Notes: a model not told the origin generated them from the sequence alone. A DNA stretch of 39,973 nucleotides from Prorocentrum cordatum (GCA_963575745.1 CAUYUJ010019613.1:62501-102473), one strand, 5' to 3'; positions 20,370 through 30,914 are shown, numbered from the stretch's first letter. A program made the numbers and translations.

Positions 20370-21034
20370 TCATTATCAACGGCATCAGCCACATCGAGAT
20401 GCGCCCTGACTTTGCAGACCGTCACACTCTGCGGATTCTGAAGAACAAGCTGTGCACATACAGCGCACAACTGCTTGCGGCTCGTCTGTTTCACCCAAGA
20501 CAACCTCACAACCTCGCGCACTGAAACAATCAGAACTCCGTGGAGCTGCCTCGTAAATGCCCAGCGGCCGCCGCAAACGCATGATATTCAGCGCTCTGGG
20601 GGGCGTTGAGGGTGGGGGGGGGGCCAGACGGGGCCCCTGACGCGGATGACGTCTTCACGCGCATCGCGGCTGAGCAACGCGGCGGCCCGTCCAGCTCTGC
20701 ACAACTCGGGAATCGCCTGCTTGAAGCAGGACCCGCCCGCAAAAATGCACCCTTGGAACTCCTCGCTGCAGTCCAAGTGCTCATCGCCATTGCACAACTC
20801 GGCGACAAATCCTCCGCCTATAGCACGCCGCGGACCGACCTCCCCGGGGGGTAGAAAAAAAAAAACGCCCATGGAAGCCAGCACGTCATCGGCTTCCTCG
20901 GCCCAGTCTCTCACATTAGATAGGATGGACTCCGCTCGCAAATCAGCGCAAGCTGAGCATCGCCATAACCAGGGCCTACGCGCGTCCTGAGCTTCGCCGC
21001 ACGGCTCGTCAAGATCACTGATCCGATTCCCCAT
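20370..21034 (-). pseudogene. LINE 2 RNase H domain
   Basis: The first part (20588-21034 frame) reads GCIFAGGSCFKQAIPELCRAG. The usual D-G-S motif with the first catalytic aspartate is G-G-S here, so the residue is lost. A C10 run (G10 on the plus strand, 20614-20623) then shifts to the frame with APQSAEYHAFAAAA, which carries the conserved E. After another frame change the end of the domain reads CKVRAHLDVADAVDNEEKF and WLGNNLA, with the conserved H and an N-N in place of the usual N-D. Together these describe a recognisable but inactive RNase H. Confidence 0.75.
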
Positions 21035-21076
21035 CGCCCGAGCTCTGGATCTGGTGTAGATCGCGCGGCAGAAAAA

Positions 21077-21847
21077 CTATATCATGCATCCCTTAGCGAA
21101 CGGGGTCATCTTCTTTCTGCGAAGCCAGGACATAACGCCGTTGCAGCACGATCGGTCAATATTGAGTCCAGCGCCCACTCGGGCGTAGCACACTTGGTAA
21201 GAGAGCGCTCCACGGCCGGGGGCATTTGCCAGGTGAGCGTCGCCCCCTCGATCATCCCTCAAAAACGTGAACGAAGGCATGGTCCAGGAAATCCTTTCGC
21301 GGCACGTGCGAATCGCACTGATGGGTCCCGCGACAGACTTCCAGAGGCTCGAGCCACTGGATAAAACAGAATCCCAGCACTCCCTAAGCGAGGACACAAG
21401 GGTGGAATAGGGATGCGGACGGCGATTGGTGATCCAAACTTCCGTCGCCATGCGACCGACGCGCTCCAAGCGGGAACGTCGTGGCACAGAATGAGCGCCG
21501 TGAGACTCCTGCTCTGCGCGCTTGCCCCCTATCGCCTTGCCCGCCAGCCGCCTTCGCTGGCTGAGCTCAAAATCAGAAACGCCAAATGCCCCGCGACCGC
21601 TGGCATTACCTAGAATGGGGGCCAGCAGCAAAACATGCCCTGCAGCCCCGCCCGCCAATGGCAGGTCTGTTCCTGACCAACCGCCGCGCGCGAGCTTTAG
21701 CCTTGCGCAATCCGGCCTCAGTCTTAGCTGACCAACCAGCAGCGGGAGGAGGAGGCGGCGCCATGACTGCGGGGTGCGGGCAATGATCCGTGCTATCACC
21801 GCAGGAACTGCGGCGCTCAAGCTAATACGCAAAGTGGCACAGCACAA
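21077..21847 (-). pseudogene. LINE 2 post-RT region
   Basis: A 256-codon frame with WKSVAGPISAIRTCRERISW and FLRDDRGGD, a W-x-x-V-x-GP and R-D-D-R-G pattern that I associate with the segment between RT and RNase H in dinoflagellate LINEs. It ends at a TAG (21077-21079), after which the same frame continues into the RNase H part. The function of this segment in the family is not known to me. Confidence 0.6.
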
Positions 21848-21884
21848 GAACAGACTGGCAAGGAGCAGCCTGAGCCAGAATGAA

Positions 21885-22335
21885 CTTTATGGAGGAAGGA
21901 GGAGGAATCCGAAGCCGAAGAGGAGGAGCATTCCGAGGAGGAGGCGGAGGAGGAGGAGGGAGAGGAGGAGGAAGAGGAAGAGGAGGTGCACTGCGAACAG
22001 AATGAGGAGTACGAGGAATACAAGGAGTAGCACGGCGAGCAGGAGAAGGAGCAGGAGCAGAACGATGACGAGGTAGAGGATGAAGAGGAGGAAGAAAACG
22101 ACGAGGAATAGCACCAGGAGCGTGAGGAGGAAATCGTATGAGGAGGGGGACGAGGAGACGTGAGATGAGGAGATACAGGAGGAGGAGGAAGAGAAGGAGA
22201 TACAGGAGGAGGAGGAACAGGATGGGTAGAGGAGAAGGAGGAGGAGGAGGAGGAGGACCAAGAGGATCAGGATGAGGAGGATGACGAGGAGGAGGAGGAG
22301 GAGGAGCTGGAGGAAGAGGGATGAGGGAGAGGAGG
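21885..22335 (+). repeat. 450-bp purine tract (GGA/GAA/GAG)
   Basis: The plus strand is overwhelmingly A and G in GGAGGA, GAAGAG and GAGGAG words, with few pyrimidines. Leucine- and serine-rich frames on the opposite strand come from this composition. Confidence 0.92.
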
Positions 22336-23340
22336 TGTAGTGGAAGGAAAAGGGCGAGGGCAAGCAAGAGAATTACGCGGATGCGGGGGATGAGGACGAC
22401 GACGACGACCACGAAAAGCTAGACGACGCCGAAAGCGCAGGCGGATCAGAAGCAAAAGAACGAATGAACACTCTAGGAAACCACCTTGGCTCAAAAACCG
22501 TTGCTTGGGGATATTGGGCACTGGCTATAATCATATTATTATGATGCTTCTTCGAGTCCCGCCGCCAGCCTCGGCCACGCGCCCAATGGCAGCAGGCCCC
22601 TCCTCGTCCTGAATATCCGACAGTGTGATTTTTTTCAGTGCGCGGCTCTACAGAGATCCCGACTCCTCCCCCCTTCCCCTGGGAGGGGGGGGGGCTTCGC
22701 CGCTTCGCCCCTGGCCGAATCATGAGGGTCCCAAGGCCCGAAAATGGGCCCCAGGGTCGGGGACTTCCAAAAGTGGGGCGCGGAAGAGGGGGGCGTGGAC
22801 GAGGTGAGGGCCAGGGAACGCCCCGAAAGAATAAGACGAAGAAGACGAATCAGAAGAAGAAGAAGAAGACGAACAAACAAATCATCTACTCGCACGTGTG
22901 ACCCTAGGCAACAAACAATCAATTTTCGGGGGCCGCGGGGAGGCCGAACCGGAGCGCGCAAACCGCTGATATCGCATCGCACTAAAACATCTGAGGACCC
23001 CAGTGCGCCCGCACCAAACGTCATTCCGGCGAAAAGTCACTCTCACAGGTAGTCGAACAAAAAGAAGAGCGAGACATGACAAATGTGAGATATCAAAGCC
23101 CCGGCCGTGACCTCCGCACACCCCTTGTCCTCCACCCCCGGTCTGGACGCCCCCGACACGGGCAGAGACCGCGGGAAAACGCAGGACCCGAAAGCACCAC
23201 ACCGTCGGAGGCCCTGGCCCTCCTCTGGTCCTCGGCGTCCTCGCCCTGCCACCACGCGAGCTGCTCGCGGGCGGCCGACCGCGGGGCCGCCAGTGGCCGA
23301 ACCTTTCCGGGTGCCAGGCTTCGAGCAGGGGCGATGGAAG
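22336..23340. other. No recognisable gene; short GAA tract
   Basis: No protein motif found. GAAGAAGAAG lies at 22845-22872. At 22715-22745 the words ATGAGGGTCCCAAGGCCCGA recall the end of the ~70-bp dispersed repeat, too short to call a copy. Confidence 0.4.
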
Positions 23341-23349
23341 GTCGGCGCA

Positions 23350-23545
23350 CCCCTTCCGAGGAGGAGTGGAAAGAGGAGCAGGAGGAGGAGGAGGAGGAGG
23401 AGGAGGAGGAGGAGGAGGAGGAGGAGAGGAGGAAGACGAAGAGGAGGAGGAGGAGGAGGACGACGAAGAGGAGAGGAGGAGGAGGGAGACGAGGAGGACG
23501 AGGAGGAGGAAGACGACGATGACGAGGACGACGACGATGAGGCCC
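23350..23545 (+). repeat. GAG and GAC trinucleotide tracts
   Basis: Near-perfect GAG repeats (23375-23430), then mixed GAG, GAC and GAA to 23545. Confidence 0.92.
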
Positions 23546-24290
23546 TCAGGCCCCGCGGAAAACAGCGGAGGGCCGCGCCCCCACATGCTCTCTGGCGCTC
23601 TCCATGGCCCCAGGACAACAAAAAGCGAGGGTCAGGAGGGTGTAAGCCGAGACCCTGCTTAGGATGACGTCGTAAGCGCATCACAGTATACCAGAGCTTA
23701 TCCGTTACTGAAGGGCAAGAGTATAGATGAGAGACAAGACATGATACAGAGAGATGAACCGTCGGAGGATGTGGCCGTTATCCGACGGTCAACTTCAATG
23801 GTACCTCGCTCTCGCGAGGCCGTCCACTAGGATAGCGTTATCGTGAGCCAGATAGCGGCGGATGAAGTCAAGACGCTCGTTATGCCCACCTTTGCCCCTG
23901 TCCTTGACATACCTTCGAAGTCAGGAGGGAAGGAGACGAGCGTCAACCCACGTCAAGATTAAAGAATGCAACTTCTATAGTAAAGGGGCAGAATGTAAAG
24001 GGGCAGAACCGTTTTTCGACGGCCCAACCTGTGCAGAAGTCCAGGTCAGATGAGGGCAGCGCAGAGTATTATGGTCGGCCATGGACAACCCGCATGACCG
24101 ACTGTATTTGAAAAATACATGGATACACTGCTTCGAGCTGTGAGCCAACCTGAATTAGGGGGATGCCTGACCAAACTGTCAGGCATCAAAGCGTGCGATG
24201 AAAGTAATGACGTAATGCTCGTGTCCGAGCACACGCAGGCCATAATGAAGCCCCGCGCATTCAGTAGCCGCTAGCCCAATAAAGAGCACG
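23546..24290. other. No gene seen; possible 3' flank or LTR of the copia element
   Basis: This lies immediately downstream of the copia RNase H frame on the minus strand, where a 3' LTR would be expected. I could not find a matching second copy upstream, so an LTR is not called. Confidence 0.35.
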
Positions 24291-24291
24291 G

Positions 24292-24600
24292 CTATGTCAG
24301 TAATACTCCGATGCCTTTGTATGGTGCAGATCGTTGTGCCTCATACTTGAGTGAGTTTATACCTCCCAATGTTTGCAGTAGTAATTCACTGACAATACAG
24401 CCTTCTGTATGACAGCCGGCCGTCATATCACGTGTATCACACCACTGCGCGCAATGAACGATTCCTCGGTCAATCCTGTGTCGGACGCAGCTGATCTGTC
24501 CTAGCAAGGCACACGCAAAATGTTTCCCTGGGTCCTTCCTCGGATGGGACTTGAAGACCGATTCGGCATCTATGGTGAGGATAGCTTTAATGTTTAGACC
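24292..24600 (-). pseudogene. Copia RNase H domain
   Basis: The frame reads ILTIDAESVFKS, which carries the conserved D of the copia RNase H, then VHCAQWCDTRDMTAGCHTEG. In relatives that I recall, the last motif is A-D-G-H-T-K-G, and here A-G-C-H-T-E-G lacks the D. It ends near 24292 after PYKGIGVLLT. It would degrade the RNA template during reverse transcription. The changed motif suggests an inactive copy. Confidence 0.75.
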
Positions 24601-25199
24601 ACCTATCTCTAAGGAATTCTTGAGATCCGCAGGTCTAAGTGGCCCAGCCTCAAGCTCGTGTAGCGTCGCAATCGTAGGACATAGTCTTCTAAGTTACGGG
24701 CTGCTACTAGGATTTCAGCTGGGTAGCTGGAACGCACCTGCAAGCGGTGCGACTTGCAGCGCGCGGGTGCACTGCAGCCCTGCCGTTAGGCGCGCGCCCG
24801 CGCAACAAGAAGCTGGCCCCTCGAATGCCGCGCCCCTCAACTTAGTCATCGGCTGCGCCGTTAAAGTTAAAGCGACGAGACCTGGAGGCGCCACGTCGGT
24901 CCACTTTTTCCGATCGGAGTCATGACTTGATATGTTAGATTCGTTGAACCATATTGTAAATTGCGCGTTGCGGCATTGAGGCTTCGCACGCGTAACTGGG
25001 TTGGTTCTTGGACACGTTGCAGAGACGCCACATAACTCATAAACCACACCTGCGTGATCAGCGCATATGCCAAAGCACCGCGTAGGCCCCTTTTCGTCGC
25101 CTTCTCTTCGGCTGCAGCGCAAATTAATTCCGGGCGCTGTGCGGGGCGAAGTCCACTGACGCATTCGTCCTGTTCAAGCTGGGCGCGACCGCCCTCGCG

Positions 25200-25760
25200 C
25201 ACGGAGCAGCTGGCGCCGCTGTGTTCGTTGAGTTGGCATGCGCCGAACGTGTTTTCTACGCGCCCCACGCATGTGTCAATCGTGTCCTCGACACCTGCCA
25301 GATAAATATCGCCCACGTGCAAGGCCGTGAGAAGGCTCGGGCCTCTCGCAGATTCCTCGGCGCACGAGGTCGGCTTGAGCCCGCAATCTCGCGATGGTCG
25401 TAAATTTCACTGAAATCACCCCGGGGGCGCCCACGGCGCCTGCGCCCAGCTTTAGGCACTGCGAGCAGTTCTTAGATTCGCCATGAGACGCGAGGCCCGG
25501 CAGCGCGCGCAGCACCGATGCTGGACCGGACGGGAGAGCGAAGCACGCCACGCGCGCTCTTCCCCCCCAGCAGCCGCGGCCAAGTCACGGCAGGTCCGAC
25601 CTTTCAAGAAGGCTCCATCGATATCAGTATAAGACAAGATCCACGACTTCTTGCACGCGGCCGCGCTCGCGAGCAGTCTCTGACTGGCATGGTGAGCTGT
25701 GCCTGGGAAGGCTCTACATCGAAGGCTTCGACATCCATGGAGCCGCCAGGGACCAAACGA
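25200..25760 (-). pseudogene. Copia reverse transcriptase, core motifs
   Basis: Motif A appears as SWILSYTDIDGAFLKG (about 25660-25610), preceded by TAHHASQRLLAS. After about 100 residues and at least one frame change, the motif C region reads LHVGDIYLAG (25323-25294). The second position of the usual V-D-D is G (codon on plus 25311-25313), so a catalytic aspartate is lost. The frame following motif C contains LRGALAYALITQVW and LNAATRNLQ (about 25090-24950), the usual segment between RT and RNase H. Confidence 0.78.
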
Positions 25761-26329
25761 AGTCTGACGGCACGTTCAATCTCGCCTTCTGTCAGTCTTC
25801 ACGAACTCCCATGTGCGCGCACATCTAGGTGCCATGCTATGTGTGGCGTTTTGGATTTCCTTCGTCTTGAAGCACTCGTTGTCATGCCACAGTTCAAAGT
25901 ATGTGCACTAGGTGTGGGGCATCTTGGCCGCGCTCGCCTGCTAGCCGGGAGGTCGTCTTCCATGACGACCACGGCTCTCTTGGCCGCGGCTGACAGATAT
26001 ACGCGCGCAGTGGCCATCTGGCCGCCACGGAGAGAGTTGCGTCACTGCTCCGCCAGAACAACTTTAGCCACGTCGGTAGTAAAGCAGAGCTCTCCACACT
26101 GACCTGGATCGTCAAATTCCGAGTCATCTGCTTCGCCATGTTCGGCGATGCGAGGAACAAGGATTGCCTCGCCAACATCATCGTTGTAGCCGCAGTATGC
26201 TTCATGTTAGCGCCCTTGCTCTTCGCTGGCTACAGTCACTAGCACGGTGTGTTCAGCGATGATTTTCGTGGGTGCCGACTGCACGGATTCGAATGAGGTT
26301 CTCTCCCATAGTCCCTTATAGTCTTGGCG

Positions 26330-27394
26330 TTAAATGCACCATGCTTCCAGGATATGCGAATCTAAGTCCATCTCAGGTTCCTCATTCGTGGTCGGAAGCC
26401 TTCCATCAAGCGCGGCTGGAGCTAAGGGTTGTTCCTCCTCGCGAGCGTTGACGCCCGATGACGGCGCGCCCAGCAGCTCCTCGAACTCAAATTGTTTTTG
26501 GTCGAAGCCTGCTAAAGGTCTTGAGAACTTGAGACGGCGGATGACACGCGCGCGCGGCCCCAGTAATGTCGTGAATATGAAAGGCTGCGACTTCGGATTC
26601 GCAACAGCGACAAATCCTGGCGCGGCGTCGCTGTCGTAGTATACCAGGGCGCAGCTGTCAGCACACGGCGCAGCAGGTAACCCGTGGATGCCTTTAACCA
26701 AGCGTACTATCACTGCTTCTTCCAGTCAGAAGTACTTTCTGAAAGGAAACTGCAAGGCTATGCGCACACTAGGCCAGAGCCTGCTCGCCACGGTCATCCG
26801 CGAGTTTCCCCGCTTGGTCGGCTGGTAGCCGAATCCCGTGGCAAGCACCCCCGCAGGCAACCTCGCGACGAAGGCCAGAACCGCGCGCGAGGCCGTTGCA
26901 TCGGAGACGATCTCGCGGACAATGAATCCTTCCAGGCACAGCGCGCAGCGCAAGTCGGGATATTGAACGAGGACTTCACAACCGCCGACCTGCACTACAG
27001 CTTGACCCCGGTCAAGGCAAGTGCGCGCGATGGGGCGCGGGCCGTTCCATCCGCCCCCGTCGTCCTTTTCGGCGGTCGGACGGCGGTCCAAGTTATCGCC
27101 AGGCTGATAGTTGTGGTGTCCTGCTGCTGTCGTTTTGGTACGCAGGGCTCTGTTCGCCCCAGAAGCTACTGACGCGGCTTGTGTAATAGCCTCGGCGCTT
27201 ACCTCCCTGCCTCGCAGTCTGACGTTCCCGCCCCTTGCTCGCGGTCTAGCACTGGGAGATCTGGAAGGCAAGCTGGCCATCAGCCGCGCGACGCCCGGCA
27301 TGGCGACGCGCCGCTATAGAACGCGGGCGCGCAACAGATAAACAAGCCTTCGCACTGTAAGCGCGGGACCATCATAAGGATGCGGCGACGCTTG
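26330..27394 (-). pseudogene. Copia integrase C-terminal part and linker
   Basis: From the insert edge the frame gives KRRRILMMVPRLQCEGLFIC and APAFYSGASP, then a TGA near 27265 and WPACLPDLPVLDREQGAGTS. In a neighbouring frame RALRTKTTAAGHHNYQPGD, then EKDDGGGWNGPRPIA and QVGGCEVLVQYPDLRCAL, match the region after the integrase core where the chain contacts DNA. A linker frame at 26713-26330 (ALVYYDSDAAPGFVAVANPK) precedes RT. Frameshifts separate these parts. Confidence 0.72.
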
Positions 27395-27403
27395 AATTCC
27401 TCA
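27395..27403. repeat. 9-bp direct repeat at left edge of element B
   Basis: AATTCCTCA, identical to 30906-30914 and directly outside the TIR element. If the terminal inverted repeats are taken to begin with CA, as their best alignment suggests, the duplication is instead 8 bp with one mismatch (27394-27401 and 30905-30912). Confidence 0.82.
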
Positions 27404-27437
27404 CCTCTCCCAGTGTCTAGGATCGTCGCAGGAGGTT

Positions 27438-27450
27438 TTTTTTTTTTTTA
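27438..27450 (+). repeat. Poly-T run near left end of element B
   Basis: About 13 T in a row, 35 bases inside the left end of the element. Confidence 0.8.
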
Positions 27451-27819
27451 TGGAACTTTTTTCACTGGGGTCGGGGTTCCCGTCGACGCTGGGGGCAGTT
27501 TGCGCGGCTCGCAACATAGCAACGCCATTCAGCGCGCGCGGGGGCGCACGCGAGCACTCAGAAGCGCGCAGCTACTGGGAGCGACGCCCGCAAGCGGCCA
27601 TGCGAGACCACGGGCGCTCACAGGCACGCGGAAGCACTGGCAAGCACTCCCGCGCGTTCACATATTCCCAAAAAGGTCGGCGAGACTTCCACGCGCGCCC
27701 ACGAGCACCCGCAACTGATCACGAAGCGCCCGCGGGCGGTCGCAGTCGCGGGCACGCGCCCAAAGGCGGCCACACAAGCGCAGAAACGCCCGCCGAAACC
27801 TTCCCCGTATGCACTGCTC

Positions 27820-27995
27820 CGCAGGCCCACTCGGAAGCCTCCGCCCAGCGTCGCGACTAGGGGGGCACGTAGTGAGTCGGGCGAATGTTTCTCAGCCTTG
27901 CCGGCCGCCCTCGGCACCCCTGCGCGCGCTGGCAAGGGGCGTTTTTAAAACAGACAGCTTCCGGAGGCCCATCGACCCCCAACGCATATTGAACT
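27820..27995 (+). repeat. Element B inner inverted repeat, left arm
   Basis: It contains GTAGTGAGTCGGGCG, GTTTCTCAGCC, CGCCCTCGGCA, CCCTGCGCGCGCTG and GGCCCATCGAC in this order. The reverse complement of 30300-30475 has the same blocks in the same order at similar spacing. Confidence 0.85.
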
Positions 27996-28309
27996 GCTGA
28001 TGAAGGGGCCTGAGCGTGTTCCAACATTTACAAGAACGTTAGGTCGCAGAGGGGGGCCTTGGCCACACACGGCCAAAAATAGATGCTTGGGCCTGTGAGT
28101 TAACATATAATATGCATGGGCAAGGAAAAAAATGACGCATACGCCGGTATAGAGAAATATACATGCATGGGCGGGCGTACATAACGATATGCACAGACCA
28201 GAGTAGCACGACAACTGCGCACAGGTGTACCCAGAATGTGGCGACATTTTCCCAGCCGCCCATGTACGCAGAAGGCCTCGCTCGGGCATTGCCTTTTGGA
28301 AGAGCACTG

Positions 28310-28720
28310 CCTCGCGGGATTCTCGTTTGGCTTTGCTAGGCTCTCACGGGTCGCATGGGGTTCGCTCGTCGGGCTCTCACGTGTCTCGCGGGGTTCGCTC
28401 GTCGGGCTCGTCGGGCCCTCACGGCCTCGGAGGGCTACAACAAGACCCCCAAAGGGCCCCAAGAGGGCTCCAGATGGCCCCAAGAAGGGCAAATCTGGAC
28501 CCCAACAGGGCCATATGAGGGTCCCAAGAGGTCCCCAGAGATGTGTCACGGCCGCGAAACATCCCCGAGGCCCTCTCGGGGCCCTCCTGGCCCCCCCTGG
28601 GAGCCCCCTTGGGCCCCTCAAAGACGGCGGCAGAAGCCTCAGGAAGATTCAAGAGAGGGCTCCAAGAGGGCCTCAAGAGGCCCCCAAGAACGCCCACGGG
28701 ATCATGTACCACAAGGGGGT
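28310..28720 (+). repeat. Short-period repeats: GGGTTCGCTCGTCGGGCTC and CCCCAAGAGGGC
   Basis: At 28320-28430 the words CTCTCACG and GTTCGCTCGTCGGGCTC recur. At 28440-28700 irregular CCCCAAGAGGGC and GGCCCCAAGA words follow. The style matches 33.82-34.30 kb. Confidence 0.75.
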
Positions 28721-28839
28721 CGGCTGGTAGATATTCCCGGGCACCTTTTGGAGACACGGAGACATCTGCGGTGCTTTTGGAGGCCACTTGGGGGGCCCAG
28801 GGAGCCTTGTGGGGCCCCTTTTTTTTCCGGCCCTCCGAG

Positions 28840-29060
28840 GCCGTCTTCCCTCCTGCCTCATCCTCCTACTTTCTCCCGCTTCCTCCTGCAGCCCCCGTCC
28901 TCTGCATCCTCCTCCTGCCTCCTCCTGCCTCCTCCTCCCCACCCCCCTCCTCCTCCTCCTCGCCCTTCTTCATCCTCTCTTGCACCTGCATATTATTATT
29001 CCTCATCCTCCTCATCTCTCCTCCTCTTCCTCCTCCTCCTCCTCCTCCTGCCTCCTCCTG
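28840..29060 (+). repeat. CTCCTC-rich pyrimidine tract
   Basis: Mostly C and T, with repeated CCTCCTCCTG and CTCCTCCTC words. Confidence 0.85.
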
Positions 29061-29261
29061 CTCCTCCGGCTCCACAGGGCAACAGGGGCCCCGGAGCATT
29101 CAGAGGGGCGTTGGGGTCCGCACTGCGCTCCCCACTGCACCCCCCACTACACTCCCCACTTGGGCCCCACTAGCGCCCTACTAACGACTGTCACAGGGTT
29201 CGTGGCCACGCCGATTCGGCTTAAAGTCGAGCGCCACAGTCGAGTGCGAAGTTCCGCTTAA

Positions 29262-29450
29262 GATTTCTCGTGGGCTCGTTGGCGGGCTCGCTAGTGGGCC
29301 CCTTAGTGGGCTCGTTAGTGGGTCGTTAGTGGGCCCCTCAGTGGGCTCGTTTGTGGGTCCCTTAGTGGGCTCGTAAGTGGGTCCCTCAGTGGGCTCGTTA
29401 GCGGGCTCGTTAGTGGGTCCCTTAGTGGGGGCGTTCGGGGGTCCGCTCCT
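29262..29450 (+). repeat. 12-bp minisatellite (GTGGGCTCGTTA type)
   Basis: About 15 units alternate between GTGGGCTCGTTA-like and GTGGGTCCCTTA-like forms. The minus strand reads a four-residue period (PTNE, PTEG, PTKG). Both strands stay open. Confidence 0.88.
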
Positions 29451-29539
29451 GGGCCGTTCGTGGGCGGCCTCCTGGAAGAGCCTCGTTGTTGCCTGGTGGG
29501 CTTCTTGATGCGAGCCCTGAGTGGCTTCGCCCAATAGAG

Positions 29540-30035
29540 TCCGAAAAGTTTCAAGACCCACCGATGAGAGCCCAAAGTAGACTTCGAAAGTCCGACGGAA
29601 CCCGACGGAGCCGGAAGGAGCCATACGAAGCCCGACGGAACCCGACAGAGCTCAAAAGGGAAAAGGAAAAGGCGATAGGATGAGCCCGACGAAGCCTGAC
29701 AGAGCCCGACTAGTCTTAGAGGAGGGAGGAGGACAAGGAAAGGAGGAGGGAGGATGACAAGGGGAGAGGAGGAGCCCGACGGAGCCCAATCGAGCCCGCA
29801 AGAGCCCCACGAGAGCCTCCGGAGGACCCCTGGGGGAGCCCGGCGAGAGCCCCAAGTGAGCCCCACGAGACCCCGAGCGAACCCCGAGGCACGCCCGGCG
29901 AAATCCTTGCGGGGAACCCCATGAGAGCCCCGCAGGAACCCCGCGAGAGTCCGACAAGCGAGCCCCACGAGACCCGTGGGAGCCCAACAAAGCCCCACGA
30001 AAACCCCGAGGCAATGCCTGCCCCAAAGACAGTGC
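29540..30035 (+). repeat. Irregular GAGCCCGACGGA / GAGCCCCACGAGA repeat
   Basis: Short words of about 9-15 bases (GAGCCCGACGGA, CCCCACGAGAGCC, CCCGGCGA) recur without a fixed period. The reverse complement gives the GGGGTTCGCTCGTCGGGCTC flavour of 28.32-28.43 kb. Confidence 0.75.
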
Positions 30036-30299
30036 TCGAGAGAAGCAGGCCACTTATTTTAACGGTCGAGTAATCGTTACCACATGTTAAATGCACTTAC
30101 ACGTATTTTTCTTTACCCACCCATGCATGCATATTTCCATATGCTGGCCGATGCTCAATGTCGTGTTCTGTACCGGTTAATGCTCACATGGTCGCACAGT
30201 GGCCCACGCATATGTTGCGCGCGTCTGTGGCGAAGGTCCCCTTTGCAGCTCAACTGTTAGGCATGTTGAAGCACCCGCAAGTTCCTCAATCGGCAATGT

Positions 30300-30475
30300 A
30301 ATTCGGGCCGATGTGTCGATGGGCCGTCGGCAGTCGTCTGCAGAAAGCACCCCTGTCAGCGCGCGCAGGGATGCCGAGGGCGACTGACATGGCTGAGAAA
30401 CACCCGCCCGACTCACTATGTGAGCCTCCCGGGCGCGACACTGGGAGGAAGCCTCCGAATGCCTGCAGGGCGGTG
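30300..30475 (-). repeat. Element B inner inverted repeat, right arm
   Basis: The reverse complement of this stretch aligns with 27820-27995 at roughly 75-80% by eye. It lies about 430-605 bases from the right end, and the left arm lies about 415-590 from the left end. Confidence 0.85.
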
Positions 30476-30905
30476 TATGGCAATTTGTGAGCGTTTGACA
30501 GTAATGGCCACCTGTGAGTTTTTTGCGATGTCGGGAAGGCGCTGGCGGGTCACTTCCAAACCACGCCAAAATGATGACCACGCGTTTAAGACGACCCCGC
30601 TGCTATCATGCAACGCGCATGCCGCTGGGCACGCACCCGGCCCTGCCCCGCGCAATCGCCATGGCCGCGAACCATTCTGGCGAGATGCGCAACCATGGGC
30701 ACACGCGCGCCCGCGATTCAGCCATCCCCCTCGAGAAGGAGGGGGCGAAACCATGGCGCCCGAATCCAACAAAAACGGCAATGAGCAATGAGTGCGGAGC
30801 GCGAGTCCAGCGCGCGCCGCAAAAACGAAAGAAGAAAAAACGAAAAAGCAACACAAAGAGCATGCAAAAACACCATTCGTGGATCCTAGCCTCGGGGAGA
30901 GCTGA

Positions 30906-30914
30906 AATTCCTCA
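30906..30914. repeat. 9-bp direct repeat at right edge of element B
   Basis: AATTCCTCA, the partner of 27395-27403. It belongs to the integrase reading frame (the E-E-F codons, read on the minus strand). Confidence 0.82.

Larger units (their letters stand above)
19600..21882 (-). mobile_element. LINE retrotransposon 2, 3' part only
   Basis: A second LINE on the minus strand, distinct from LINE 1 in sequence. Only the region after RT remains: the post-RT segment (21847-21080), an RNase H domain (about 20810-20370) and a C-terminal Cys-rich motif (about 19970-19885). An in-frame TAG lies at 21077-21079 and frame changes occur near 20615-20625 and 20525. The 5' end at about 21882 meets a purine tract, as in ordinary 5' truncation during LINE insertion. 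The 3' end runs into the 64-bp array. Confidence 0.78.
27404..30905. mobile_element. 3.5-kb TIR element inserted in the copia integrase (element B)
   Basis: The ends align as inverted repeats. CACCTCTCCCAGTGTCTAGG at 27402 and CAGCTCTCCCCGAGGCTAGG read inward from 30904 agree at 16 of 20 positions, then both continue ATC. A second inverted match of ~180 bp lies at equal distance from both ends (27820-27995 and 30300-30475), so the inverted repeats were probably ~600 bp long and have decayed. Direct repeats of 9 bp flank it. The interior (28000-30050) is mostly short-period repeats, and no transposase is recognised. Long inverted repeats with a 9-bp duplication would suit a Mutator-like element, while a CAG start with an 8-bp duplication would suit hAT. 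I leave this open. Confidence 0.82.

Noticed and set aside
22481-22495. CCACCTTGGCTCAAA as a plus-strand spliced-leader relic
   Set aside because: Only 12 of 15 positions match, and no retroelement or gene start follows.
30416-30905. C-terminal extension of the integrase frame beyond VVDEEF
   Set aside because: The sequence belongs to element B. The real integrase continuation is found at 27394 and below.
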